DNA of 64,000 bases from Scedosporium boydii (Eukaryota > Ascomycota > Sordariomycetes > Microascales > Microascaceae), in NCBI GenBank assembly GCA_002221725.1, contig NJFT01000181.1:19711-83710 (forward strand), read 5' to 3'. The notes under the pieces are model-generated. The model worked only from the letters and a program-made list of their open reading frames with translations, searched no databases and was not told the DNA's origin. A program made the translations under genes and the position numbers. This document shows positions 12,891 to 24,256 of this stretch, one piece after another (position 1 is the stretch's first letter; each line of letters begins with the position of its first letter).

Positions 12891-14943
12891 ATGGTCTCGC
12901 TCATTCTTCCTGAGGGAACCAGTACACCAGCATCCGGCCGGACTGGTAGATACAGTCAGTACCACTTCTCCTAACAGTCACGATGATTTTTTTTTTTACC
13001 CCTTCCATTCTTCTGCGCCCCTCCCCCTTCCGCCGTTCACCTTACACCGCATAATCTCTGCCTGTCTGTGCATTGGTTTTAGGAATTTTTTGGCCCCTCC
13101 CCCTCTTTCCGATTCCGGAGACGCTGCCAATGACGCAAGTGTAGCACTCCGAGGAAGGAGCGAGGAAGAAAAAAAAAAATATTCGCTTCACGGGTTTGCC
13201 ATCACAGCCAAACGAGCCACGAGTCGAGTGATTATAGTGCCTCTTTGTTCTTCGCATCCCATTCCACTTAGATTATTATCCATGACCCCTAAATGCCAAT
13301 ACCGCGCGCTCTGCATGTCTTTATTTGAAAGGAATAGTGGCTGAATACTTCCAAGAAAGAATACGGTCCGAACCCGAGAATCCGTTCGCATCTCTCATCC
13401 CCCACCAAGAGATCGCCATAATCCCATCATTTACTCTCGAATCGGGTGTAACTCTATACAATGTGCCGGTTGCGTATACCACGAGGGGTCAGCTCTCACC
13501 CAATCGCGACAATGCCATGGTTATCTGCCACGCCCTAACCGGCAGCTCTGACGTGTCGGATTGGTGGGGCCCGCTCCTAGGAGGCCCAGGAAGGGCGTTT
13601 GACGTTTCGAGGTTTTTCATCGTATGTCTGAACGCACTGGGCAGCCCATACGGGACAGCTAGTCCTGTCACCAACAAGGATAACGACCCCAAGGAGGGAC
13701 GATACGGTCCCGAATTCCCTCTCACAACTATCCGAGACGATGTGAAGTAAGTGTTGAAAGCCAGCTCGTGCGATGCGTATGGGGACGGCCATCAAGACTA
13801 ACCAACGTGCCGTTTGTCTTTCGTTCTAGCCTACACAAGCTCATCCTCGACGACCTAGGCGTGCGCCAAGTCGCCGCCGTAATCGGTGGATCGCTCGGCG
13901 GTATGTTTGTACTTGAATGGGCTTACTTCGGCAAGGACTATATTCGATGCATCGTGCCCATTGCGACATCGAGTCGCCACAGTGCCTGGTGCATCAGCTG
14001 GGGAGAAGCTCAGCGCCAGAGCATCTACGCCGATCCCAAATATGACGATGGCTACTATTCCTTTGATGACCCCCCTTCGACTGGCCTCGGTGCTGCCCGC
14101 ATGACCGCCCTTCTCACGTATCGGAGCCGCAACTCCTTCGAAGCCCGCTTCGGGCGCAACATTCCCGATCCCTCGAAAAGGCAGACCATCCGGGAGCTTC
14201 CACAGCCCTCCACTCTGTGCGAGGCACACTTCCAGATTCATAACGATGGGCATAAAATAACTCGCCCGCGCCATTCGCGCCCGCCCAGCAATGAGGAAAA
14301 TAAGTTGAGCGACTCGGAGAACCACGCCAATGGCACCACCAACGCTAATGGGACCAACGATACCTGGCCTCCTGCAAACGGCCACAGCAACGGGAACGGG
14401 GAAGTGCAACTTCCAACATGTCTGGATCCCCAGTTCCACGGGCCTAGGAAGGGGTCCCTTAACGGGGGCGACGCCGTGCCTACGTCGACGTACTTCTCTG
14501 CGCAGTCATATCTACGGTACCAAGGCCAAAAGTTTGTGAAGCGATTCGACTCGAACTGTTATATTGCCATGACTCGGAAACTCGATACACACGACGTGTC
14601 TCGTGGCCGCGCTGCTACCGTCGCAGAAGCGCTCGCCCTGATTGAACAGCCAACCCTGGTTCTAGGTATTGAAAGCGACGGGCTTTTCACATTTGCTGAG
14701 CAGGAGGAGCTAGCAGAGCATATCAAAGATGCTCGCCTTGAGCGTATCGTCAGCCCCGAAGGCCATGATGCCTTCCTGCTGCAGTTTGAGCAAGTGAACA
14801 GCTACATTCTCGAATTCCTGAAGGAGGCTATACCGGATATCATGAACAAGGAGGGCGACCATGCAGTATCCGCCAGTGTGGGCACGATGACGAAGTCGAG
14901 TACGTTTGGTGAGGCAGAAGTTGGAGATCTTACAGCCTGGTAG
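12891..14943 (+). CDS. MET2: Homoserine O-acetyltransferase
   Basis: Transfers acetyl from acetyl-CoA to L-homoserine in methionine/cysteine synthesis; alpha/beta-hydrolase fold. Exons 2 and 3 (13338-13746 and 13830-14943) are certain; the intron between them has GTAAGT and TTCTAG. The conserved block 'ENPFASLIPHQEIAIIPSF' has no in-frame ATG in exon 2. I therefore propose exon 1 at 12891-12954, joined by a 383-nt intron (donor GTCAGT, acceptor AATAG). The codon split by this junction becomes ATG (Met22). Support: 12891 is the first ATG after the TATA element and has a CATCGCCATGG context. The product is 528 aa. Catalytic triad: Ser179 in 'GGSLGG', Asp441 in 'GIESDG' and His470 in 'PEGHDAF'. 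An N/G/S-rich insertion precedes 'TSTYFSAQSYLRYQG', as in other fungal homologues. Only exon 1 is uncertain. Confidence 0.9.
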
Positions 14944-17087
14944 CGTGAGGACGTCACCTTTTGCTTTTGTTTTCAATTTCATGAGAATAGATTGCATCGG
15001 GATGAAGCAAAGAAGCAGGTGGATTTTTGGGGGGCTTTGCCTATCTCTTTTTGGTATACATTGCAGGCGTTTTTTCTTTCATCTCTTCTATATTTTTGTC
15101 CTTTTCATTTTCTTTTTTTATCCTTAGAATCAGCATGCGAGAAAGGAAGACGGAGAGTAGAGTCCCTATGACATCGAATACAATTCCTTAATGTTTCTCA
15201 AGATCGTCTGCTGTAAACTTCCTTCAACTCTGTAGACTTCTCAACAACGCTTTCGCGTCGTTCCGCCCCCTACTTCCTCGTCCCTCCTACCTACCAGGCC
15301 GCCCAACTCCGAAAAGGTGCCAAATTTCTTCTGATACCAGCTCGCCCAGGACACACAATCTTCAGCAGCCGGCTGTCGTACAACACGATCAACGTACCAT
15401 CCTCGGCAGGTAACCTGCGCTTCGGGCCGGGGTATGGGTATAAAACTATCCACATATAGCTCAAGTATGCAAAGAATAATAGCGCAAACAAAAACCGTTT
15501 TGTATTTCGGATTTGTGATCACGGTGGTGGGTGGTGGGGGAGCCGGGATTGCGCGAGCATGGTCGATGGCGTGCTCGAACTCTACGTCGGAGTTTGGGTG
15601 ACGGAATCACTCTTTTTATATTACCCTTTTTCGTCTCTTCGTTTCTATGAGTGGCAGTATCATGCTTTTGACTCTTGCCATGGGATGATGACGGGTTTGG
15701 TGATGAGAAGAGAATTTGATCATGTTAATGAGATGGTTCGGCTTTTGATCACGGAGTTGCGTATGATGAAAAGATGGGGGCCCCCGTAGTTTCTGCCTCC
15801 TCCGATCTGTATATTCGTCATACGTCTACGGTAAACCCATCCCCATCGTACGTTACAGTAACTCTATCTCGTCACCGGGAATACATGGATGAGCTGTTTC
15901 CATGCCCCGGATCTCCGCGATGGCCTCCCCCGTCCCATTCTCTTCCCAACGCGGGACCCTCCGGGTTCCTCTCGGAATCCCAAGCCAAACGTTCACGCCT
16001 TCCTCCCGTTCACCCGGGAAACTCATGATCCCAAACTGGCCGGGACCCTCCGACTTACTTTTCGGAGGGCCAAGATCTGGCACGTCACCCATTTTGCCGC
16101 TGACACGAGACAGCCCGGATGAAGCAGGGCGTGCCGCGGTGGGGGGCAGAAGACCGGGGTCAGGAAGTCCGACGCAAGATGGCCTGCAAGAGAGAGTTGG
16201 CAGCCGGGGCCCTTTTATGTTTACTCATAGGGTGGGGGGAAAGGTATGATTGAGGCTCTTTTCAGCCTTTCAGGTCTTTGACTCCGCTTGTCTATAGCAT
16301 GGGGAGAGAGAATGAGTGGGATATCAAATACCGAAGGGATATTCGAAGTGCGGTGAGATGAATTAGATCAATATCGGTTGTTCCTGCCAGAACAATCCAT
16401 GGCGTGGGAGTGATACGGTCGACCGACACGTTTGGCCGATACGCTCGGTCGTCGTCGTCGTTCGACTCACGCAAGGGGAGGACGATGTTGGCAGGGGCAG
16501 CCCGGGAGGAAGGGAACCTTTCCCAGTCCCTATCGGGGGCTGGGTTCCGAGAAACTTTTCATCTCTCTAAGGAAGGCGTGGTGCCAATGAGCCGCCCGAG
16601 CATCTCGGGTACTACTTCGAACGATTCTCTCAGGCAGAAGGACACGAGGAAGAAACCCGGCTGTCCTTTCTGTGTCTTCGATCACGGGAAAACTACTCGA
16701 GCACTACATGTAAGTGAATCTATGCCAACGTTGCAAGTGACGATGAAAACACCAATCTCTATTCTTACAACCCATCTAAACAAATGAACGAAGCTGTGCT
16801 TGTGACCCCCTAGCAATCATGTTTACATGCGAATCCGAACCCAAATATCTCGCCGTGTAATCCGACACTGACGCAAAAGAAAAGAAAAAAAGACGACTTG
16901 AACTCATGGCTGGGCCGCCAGGAAAGAAAAAGGAAAAGAAGGAATGAACGCCCAATCTCCATCGGTTTCCTCCGCACCTCAGTGTAATTCTACCGCCTCT
17001 TTCCGACCAAAGGGTCTTCTGTGCACGCATGTGCATGTGTGCGTGTCTGTTGCCTGTGTGTGAAATCCCGTCTCAGCTAGTGCCCCT
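14944..17087. other. Gene-poor intergenic region
   Basis: Follows MET2 and lies beyond the 3' end of the GRAM/VASt gene. It contains a weak LysM-like translated trace on the minus strand (see 15240-15609). It also holds an 80-codon ATG-initiated minus-strand frame (16092-15853, beginning MGDVPDLG) that I do not recognise and cannot support as a gene. Confidence 0.5.
15240..15609 (-). other. Possible decayed LysM-like fragment
   Basis: A minus-strand frame is open from about 15606 to 15241 without any ATG. It reads a Pro/Thr-rich stretch ('AIPAPPPTT'), a hydrophobic segment, then a Cys/Trp/Tyr pattern resembling a fungal LysM core. The pattern is C-x2-WY, then 'RVV', then DC-x3-A-x2-Y and 'KKFGTF'. 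A GTAGGT donor-like site follows 'ELGGL'. There is no start codon, signal peptide start or second half. It could be a relic or chance. Confidence 0.2.
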
Positions 17088-20000
17088 CTACACACCAGCC
17101 TTCCTCGCCATCATATCCTTCAAAACCTTGAGCTTCTCCTCCGTAACGCGAATCGCCTCCTCAACCTCCCGCGCATCCATCTTCTCCTCCCTCATCTTCT
17201 CCTCGACCGTCCGCGGCTCCACCACCCGCTTCCTCGCGGGGCTGTCGTTATCCGCCCCGAGCCTGTCGAGACCAACCCTCTCTTCTAGCCAATCCCACAG
17301 CTCGCTCTCCTCGCGCCGCCACATCTCCTCGTACGCGGCGACCCGGTCGGGGTGCCCGTAGGGTCCCAAGAGCCTGTCGTCGAAAGCGACGTCACGGCCA
17401 GGGGAATTATACCCGTTAAACTTGAACCCGAATCCAAACCACGCGGCGACCAAGAGACCCACCAGCAGACCGTAGACGATGTTGCCCGTGAGGATGGGTT
17501 TGACGATGTCGAGGAGTGGTTCCAAGATGCCTCGTACCGGCTCCAGGATGCCCCAGCTGCGCTTTGCCGAGGGCTTTGGGGTTTGGACGTCGACGGGGCT
17601 GATGGCTGGCTGAGCCTTCGTCTTCTTACCCCTCTTCTTCTTCGGTACGGGGGCGGCAGTGGCCCCGGGACGTGTTTCCAAAGAAGCTTTCAAGGCTGCG
17701 AAGAGATCCCGGCAATACGCCGTCTGCCCATCTCTCGCGCCATTCTCGATTGGACCTATGATAGCATACCTGTTAGCAAACCGAGGCTACAAACCCTCGT
17801 AAATCAGAGAATATGGGGAGCAGAAAACAGCCAAACCACACCTTTGATCCAACTCTTCCCAGTCCACTCCACAGTACAATTAACCTGCACTCGAGTTTGG
17901 TTCCTCTCGGCCCAGGAGAGGCAGTATTTCGTTTTGACGGTGAAGACGTTGCCGCTCGGCACGTCCGGATTATTAGTCGAGACGCTGAGGTTTACAGCCT
18001 TCTCCCAATCCAGGGCGTCAATGCTCTCGGTGATAAGGCACCTGGTCTGCTTTGGACCTATGCCCCCCGCAAGCGGTTTAATGAAAGAATACGACCGTTC
18101 AGTGTGGTCGCTGCTCAATCCTCGCTTGTCCTCCATCTGCAGCTCCGTGCATTTTTGGTTTTCGGTGATGAACTTGGAGATCCAGGTGACCGATTGTGCA
18201 CCAAATAACATGCTGAATACTTGGCCGAGAGGTGCTGGAATGACCTCATCTCCGACAACCTTGTCGTAATGAGTTGCTGAATCACCACAGTCTGTCGGGG
18301 CGTGTGTTGCGGGGCCTGGGAATTCCGCCAACGCCGTACCATTCGTGGTGACCTCCTTACTTGGAGAATCTGTCGGGCTGCCATTCGTCGCAACAGCTCC
18401 GGACGTCTTCCTGGTGGCAACCACCTTCTCGCCGTCACCTGCGTCGGCGCTGCCAACATCTGTAAACTGTGTAGTATCGGCGACCTCGGCACTCTCGTCA
18501 TCCTCATCGTAAATATCCTCATCGCTCTCATCCTCGCTTCCCGAGAGGCTCTGATCATCCTGGTCAGCAGCCGCTCCTGGCTCATCATCGGATATCCTCT
18601 CAGTCTTGTCTCCACCTGGCCCTTCCAAGCGAATGCCGTTCAGGGTGCTCTGCAGCTTGGGATGTCCAAGCTGCCATATCTTAATGATGAGATCATAGGT
18701 AGAATCCCGGTTGGTAAAGCTAGCAAAAACGTGTTTGTTGTGCAGAGTAGAAATCATAAGACCATTCTTGAACAAGAGAGCGGTGCTCCTCTTCTCCACC
18801 GAAACGATCTCGTCAAAGCTCAAAACCAAAGTGGTAACCCAGCCGAGGATGTTGCTACTAAAACAAAGGTGGCCCTCGGACACGTACAAGCGACCGTGGG
18901 CCAAGATTTCCCTTTGCAGGGCGCAGCTGTAATCTTCAATGAGGTAGTCGTCATCGGGTACGCTCTTGAACAAGTTGTGAAAGTCACGATTGCGCTTCTT
19001 ACTAGCTATGGCGAACCCGGTAAGCTTGGGGGCGCTCGAGTTAGCACGGGGATGAGCAAAAGAGGCATTCGCTGCAACGATTGCTGCACCTATAGTCGTT
19101 CCGGTTCGGTCCGTGTTGGCGGTGTAACCTGTCGCCGTCGAGCTTCCACGCTTGCGCCGGCGGCCGATGGCGCTCCTAACACTACTGCTCCGCTGGGCGC
19201 CGGTTGCCGCTCCCGACCTATCGTCAGGGAAGTCGTACATTGAAGGGGTCCTCTCACTACCATCTGGAACCCCAGGCTGGTCATACAGGGACTGGGCCCG
19301 GGTGTGGCTGTGATCCTCCATTGACGACGTGTCGTGGTGAAACTGAGAGAAGGACGGGCTGGGCTCCACGGGAGTGGATTCTGAGCGGGCGCGAGCCGCC
19401 TCCGTCATTATTTTCTCCATTTGCGGGCCGGGAGTTGCTGCTGTCGGGGTCGCGTCTTGCGACGGGTCAGATAGCCCGAGCTGGCTCAGGCTCAAGTCGC
19501 CGGTGCCAAGAGTTTTGACTGCCGGTTCCTTCTTTTCTTCCGTTTGGGCCTCCGGCACTTCACGAGCGAGAGCCTTGACCTCGACGCCGCCGTCCTCTTG
19601 ACCCTGGTGTTCGTAACCCTGCAGCTGGTCCTGTGTCGGCAAGCCGTTTTTAGGACTTTTGCCGCCAGTTCCGGGTCCGATAGTGGTATTCTGGATACTG
19701 GTACTCAAAGTGTTGGCGGCGGTTTGAGCGGCGGATAGTACGGAAGAGAAGAAGCCAGAGGACGGCGTTGCCGGTCCACCGGGAGCGGCGGAATTCTCGG
19801 GAGTGGGCGTAAGAGGTGCAATTGTAGTGTTCGAAAGCTTGCTCGGTCCAGCGCTTCCTGATCGAAGTCGGCGGTGGGAGCTCATCCCATTAGGCGAAGA
19901 GCTGCTTGTTGAACGCGGGGGCGGGCTACCGGTGCTGGTGCCTGAGTGAACGTGTTTTCCAGAGAATCTAGAAGGGAAGTGCGAGGGTTCCGTTGGAGTT

Positions 20001-20510
20001 GGGGGCGTGTTGACAATAGTAGGGCCGTAAGTGTCGGAGGTTGGCGGCGTTTGAGGACGAGCGTTGATTTCGAGTTTCGGGTGTACTCGCAGTGGTTTAG
20101 CAGGCTCCTGCGTTATCGAGGGACCCAGCTCGTGATGCACTGGTGTAGGATCCGGCTTTGACTGGGATTCCTCCTCAGGGGCCGATACGGAGTGGTTCCG
20201 TTCGGGGCTTGTGCTTCTCTCTAGACTAGAGGAGTTGCTCTTCTTCGAACGAAAGATATTCTTTATTCTGCCGGCAGGAGACGTAGATCGTCGAGAGACA
20301 GGCTCGGGCGGTAGCAGTGAGGGTTGAGTTCGAGACCTCCGAGTGTCGGAGTCGATCGAGCCTGAACGTTCACTCGATGGCGCGGACGTTTTGGAGGTGT
20401 ATTCGACCGATGAAGCATCCGAAAATTGCTGATCAGCTCGAGCAGACGATTCCCGTCGTGATAAGCTAGACGATTTATAGGAATCGGGATTCGAAGCAGA
20501 TTTGCGTCGC
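17088..20510 (-). CDS. GRAM-VASt sterol-transfer protein (LAM/Ysp/Aster type), with apparent frameshift
   Basis: Family members sit at ER-membrane contact sites and move sterol through the VASt domain. The long exon (20510-17842) encodes a disordered Ser/Pro-rich N-terminus, a GRAM domain at about residues 515-625 ('FHNLFKSVPDDDYLIEDYSC'), an acidic linker and a VASt domain at about 743-895 ending 'VEWTGKSWIK'. After an 85-nt intron (17757-17841; GCTAAC, ATAG) comes 'GPIENGARDGQTAYCRDLF', the expected post-VASt segment. The next block, 'AALKASLETRP', lies one frame away because of one extra base near 17700-17701. The C-terminus has a membrane helix ('IVYGLLVGLLVAAWFGF') and a coiled coil ending at 17088. 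The first exon was not found: the frame opens at an acceptor (CTCACTACAG, 20520-20511) with no in-frame ATG. Confidence 0.82.
17757..17841 (-). other. Intron with two competing donors in the GRAM-VASt gene
   Basis: The donor giving the conserved 'GPIENGARDGQ' peptide is GTGTGG at 17841. A GT two bases downstream (GTGGTT, 17839) would keep the C-terminal exon in frame despite the extra base near 17700, but would replace the conserved peptide with unrelated residues. Branch site TTGCTAAC and acceptor ATCATAG are shared. Confidence 0.6.
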
Positions 20511-22466
20511 CTGTAGTGAGAAGCCAAGAGGTCAAAAATCGAGGTCTCAAAAAATGCTGTGGAGGGCGGGAGAGCCGGATGCTGCTAGCATGGGGGGGAG
20601 GAGGCGGGAAAGGGTCCCCCCTTGTCGCGTTGCACCTCGGAAAGGATAGGCTCAATGAGAGCAGGATCAGGTAAAGGGGGCGCAAGAGATGGGGAATTCA
20701 ATCACGCATGGGACTTGTTCGAGGAGGGCACTGGCCTTGTGAACATGATGATGGTGCTTGATCATTCAGATGTTTTACATGACGTCGAGAAGAGGTGAGG
20801 GCGGGGAGAATGTTGACAGCTAGGCCAACCAAGTGGATAGCTTTTCTCTATTTCTTGGCGCCAATTCGGGGTGCAACTACGAAGTAGCTCCCGAAGGAAT
20901 TGAGACGACAAAATGTGCCACTTTCGAGGATAGGAAAAGCAAGAAAGACGGGCAGAAACAAGGCTGAGGGTAATGGCTTACTATGCCTTCACCTCGGTTC
21001 ACTGAGGTGGAGAGAACAAAGACTTGGGTTACTCAAGGATGTTGGTTCCGGAAGCGACGGGCTGCGACGGGAATTCATTCAAAGAAAACAGATCTACTCA
21101 CGAGCTAGTGCGTTCAGCTGCGGCGCTCGGATGGAATGACGCGGCCTTATTCCCGTCGTCGTCGGCCATGGCTACAGCAGCACGAGGGAGGTTCCTGATG
21201 GAAGGAGGTGTCGGCGCATTTGTCCGGGGAATTGTTTACGGGAATCTGATTGTGGAGTGGGTGGCGGGAAGGGATTGAATCAGGAGTTTGAGGCCGGATA
21301 GAGGATCAAATCTGACGTCGCCAAACGTTGCTGTAGCTCGGGCCTCGTTTTCCGGCTGGCCTCTGCTTCTGGACTGGCTTCTAGGCTGGTGGTGGCTGGC
21401 GACAGCGCAGGCATCAATCAATCACTACCTCAGAATTGAGTCGGTGCACTTGAGGGTGGGCGACAGTGGAAGACAGTGTCCGCAGAACCTCCTGAATCCC
21501 TTCGCAATTTGATCGTGTCTTTGTTCCAATGTCACTGTTGCGGCCAACGTCGCACATGACAATGACCCACTTAGTTGCTGACACATCGTTTCCATTCGGC
21601 GATGGAACAATTTCTCTGTTAGCAAACCAGGCAGTCACATTTGAGTGTTCCATGCAGCCTCAGGCTCGTAATCCTCGCATTAGCCCCTCGCAACTGCCTC
21701 GTTCGACGCGGCACCCACTTTCCGAATTGGGAGTATTAATGCGAAGTCCGAAGTGGGAAGTGGCCTTCCCCGAACATTGGTATTCACCATGACCAGGCTG
21801 AGAAGGGGGAAGGCGGCTTGGAATCCCAAGGTGCGGGGGAAAATAATCGGAGCGGCGATCCCGTCGAGTCTATGACGGCTGTATTACTTTGTACACACAT
21901 CTTCGCTACGAACCCTTAGACACATTCATCCGGTGGCACAAGAAGAGAGACAGATTGCGGGAAAAGGGATTGAATCTACAAAATAAGGTGAGACTCGGTG
22001 TCCGTCTGTTCAACCTCAAGGGCGGGGTTTTGTGTCGGGGTCAAGGAAAAACGGCAAATGGAACCGAGTGTTTTTATCGTTGCTACTGCCGTGCCAAGAA
22101 TTCTCGAAGGCCGAAGGCCTGTCAGGAAGGACCTGCTGGGATTGAACTGCTTGATTTGTTCGTGATGGGTGCATTCCGCCAGTTCTAGTAGATTCATTCC
22201 CATCAGCATGTGAATAGGAAATGTGATGCCAGAGTAGACAGCTGTTTCCATCTGTCAAATAAATGCCCTCATCGCCCTCTCGAATGAGGCCAGGGAGGTT
22301 TCCGGGTCAAACTCCATTCATTGTCTTAGCGCAGATCTGCACCCCACTCTCAACCTCTCTGACCTCACATCATTCAAGTACACTATATAAAGCGCAAGTA
22401 TCACCTCCATCCTCACGATAAGGTCACCGATATCCCTTGCCATGACCTTTTGGGTAGTATGAAACC
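20511..22466. other. Divergent promoter region
   Basis: Lies between the GRAM-VASt gene (-) and the ATG38-like gene (+). It should contain the missing first exon and start codon of the GRAM-VASt gene, but I could not fix a donor and ATG that fit. One copy of the intergenic 9-mer TACGAAGTA lies at 20878-20886. No other gene is visible. Confidence 0.5.
22384..22390 (+). promoter_or_regulatory. TATA element of the ATG38-like gene
   Basis: TATATAA lies 77 bp upstream of the proposed start codon at 22467. Two short upstream frames (22442-22462 and 22459-22485) lie between it and the start, if transcription begins soon after the TATA element. Confidence 0.5.
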
Positions 22467-24096
22467 ATGGATGCCTCTCCACTGACCAAGGTATCGTAAC
22501 TCGACACCTCCTATTCCCCCCCGTTTTCCAATCTAACACAAGCACACTCTACTAAATCATTCTTGGTACTCACCCTAGGCGCACGACTACGCCATTGCAG
22601 CTTCCAAAGCTACAAAGGCCTCCGATACCACCGTCGCCATCGCTCAACACACCCTCGCAGCCGGGGAGTTTTCAAACGCCGCGCAAAACACGACATGCGT
22701 CGAGGCTCTCCGCACCCTAAAGCTGCTCGAGCAGCACCACCGCCGACTTTCGGAGCTTCTAAAGTTTCCCGCCGAGAATGCCTCCCAGCCTTCCGAAGCT
22801 GATATCGACGCCGACGCCGACGAGAAGCAGGCCGCCGTCCAAAAGAATGCCTCCGCCACCAGCGATCCCTCGAGGACGGAGCGTTCGACCGCGAAGACCT
22901 TGCCGCAGGTGCCCTCGCTCCTGGGACAGTGCCGCCACTCCTCCCGGGATCTGACATCGTCCATCGCGAGTAACCTTGCTTCCGCGCGAGGGATACGGGT
23001 CAAGTACGGCGGGCAGCCCCTGAGTCCTAGTGTATCCAACGACCCGGCCTCTGGAAATCTAGAAACGCTGCCGCGCCGACGAGATGGGCAAAGGTCCAAG
23101 ATGCAGAACATGCTTGACCAGCCGCCCAAGCCCGTCTGGTCTCCGCAAGATCAAGTTCAAAAGAAACTGGAGGCTCAGCCGCGCGAGCCTGGCCAGGGTC
23201 AACCCGAGCAAACCGACGACGGATACTCACGCTTCTACAACTCCTTCGGGTCCCTGTTCAACAAGCTGTCAGCACCCCTTGCTTTTGCCGGTCTCCCACT
23301 CATTGCCGAAGAGCCCTCGGCCAGCCAGCCGGCCCCGGCTCCCGAAACGTCCCCGCCGAAGAGGACTAGGCAGCATCTCCACTCATCCCACTCAGCGACT
23401 GCCGAGCCCGATCTGAGCAAGATCTATTCCAAGGCCGCGCTGCGAGTCGTCTCACGCGACGGACACGGCGCCAACGATTCATTCTATGTAGTGCCAACCA
23501 GCGGACACACGATGTCCTACGCCAACATTCTCACCTTTGCCGAAAAGGAGAAGCGCCGCATGGAAGCTTCTCTCCACGGCAGCACGGCCGACACGATAGA
23601 CGACGAAGACGACTTCGTCGACGCGCGAGAGACCCCGGCGCCGCTCTCGCCGATAGCCAAACGCCGCATCGGCAAGGGCCGCACAGAGAAGGACCTCAAC
23701 AACGCCATCGAGGAGCTGTGCATGGAAAACAAGAGTCTTAAGGACATGCTCGACAAGCTAAGCAAGCGCCTCCACGCGTTTGAGGCGAGCGCGCAGAATT
23801 CGAGCCTCGCCCTCGCGGAGAGCATGAGGCTGATGCGTCCCGGATCGCCGCTCGCCGCGGCGGGCGGTCGGTCCTCGATGGAGGAGACGCTGAGGAAGCA
23901 GAATGCCGAGCTGGAGGAGAGGTTGGGCGTTGCGGCGAAACATATCGAGGTGCTGGAGAAGGATAACCAGAAGATGCAGAAGACGTTGGGGAAGTATCGG
24001 GAGAAGTGGGAGCAGTTGAAGGAGAGCGCTAAGGCGAGGAGGGGGCAGCCTCTTGCGAATGGGGGTGGTGGATCTGGGAATGCGACACCAAATTAA
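22467..24096 (+). CDS. ATG38/NRBF2-like MIT-domain protein
   Basis: Probable subunit of the autophagy PI3-kinase complex I (Atg38/NRBF2 type), which bridges Vps15-Vps34 and Atg14-Vps30. Exon 1 is only 24 nt (22467-22490, MDASPLTK), followed by an 88-nt intron (GTATCG, CCCTAG) and exon 2 at 22579-24096. The product is 513 aa. The N-terminal 85 residues form an MIT-like helical hairpin ('AHDYAIAASKATKASDTTVA' and then 'EALRTLKLLEQHHRRLSELL'). The middle is disordered with a short conserved-looking 'FYVVPTSGHTMSYANIL'. The C-terminal 130 residues form a coiled coil ('EKDLNNAIEELCMENKSLKD' onwards), matching the Atg38 dimerisation layout. The start is the only ATG giving a spliced in-frame MIT domain. 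It converges on the JmjC gene with a 160-bp gap. Confidence 0.75.
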
Positions 24097-24256
24097 GTCT
24101 ATCGGGGTGTTGGGGTTCATTTTATATTAGTACGTGGGCTGAATAAATGCCGATTTCTGTTCGTGATGAGAGAGAGAGAGCAATAATAGGCGTGCCCGTT
24201 CGTCAAGTCTTCATATCAGTGCTCCGAGGCAATACGGCACTCCTCTCTAGTTGATA

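Noticed and set aside
12574..13344. 256-codon plus-strand open frame overlapping MET2 exon 1 and intron 1
   Set aside because: It has the wrong phase for MET2, no recognisable features, and most of it lies in the leader and the proposed intron.
15853..16092. 80-codon minus-strand frame with a true ATG (MGDVPDLG...)
   Set aside because: It looks mildly protein-like, but there is no recognised family, no splice partner and no supporting promoter. It is kept only as a note in the intergenic entry.
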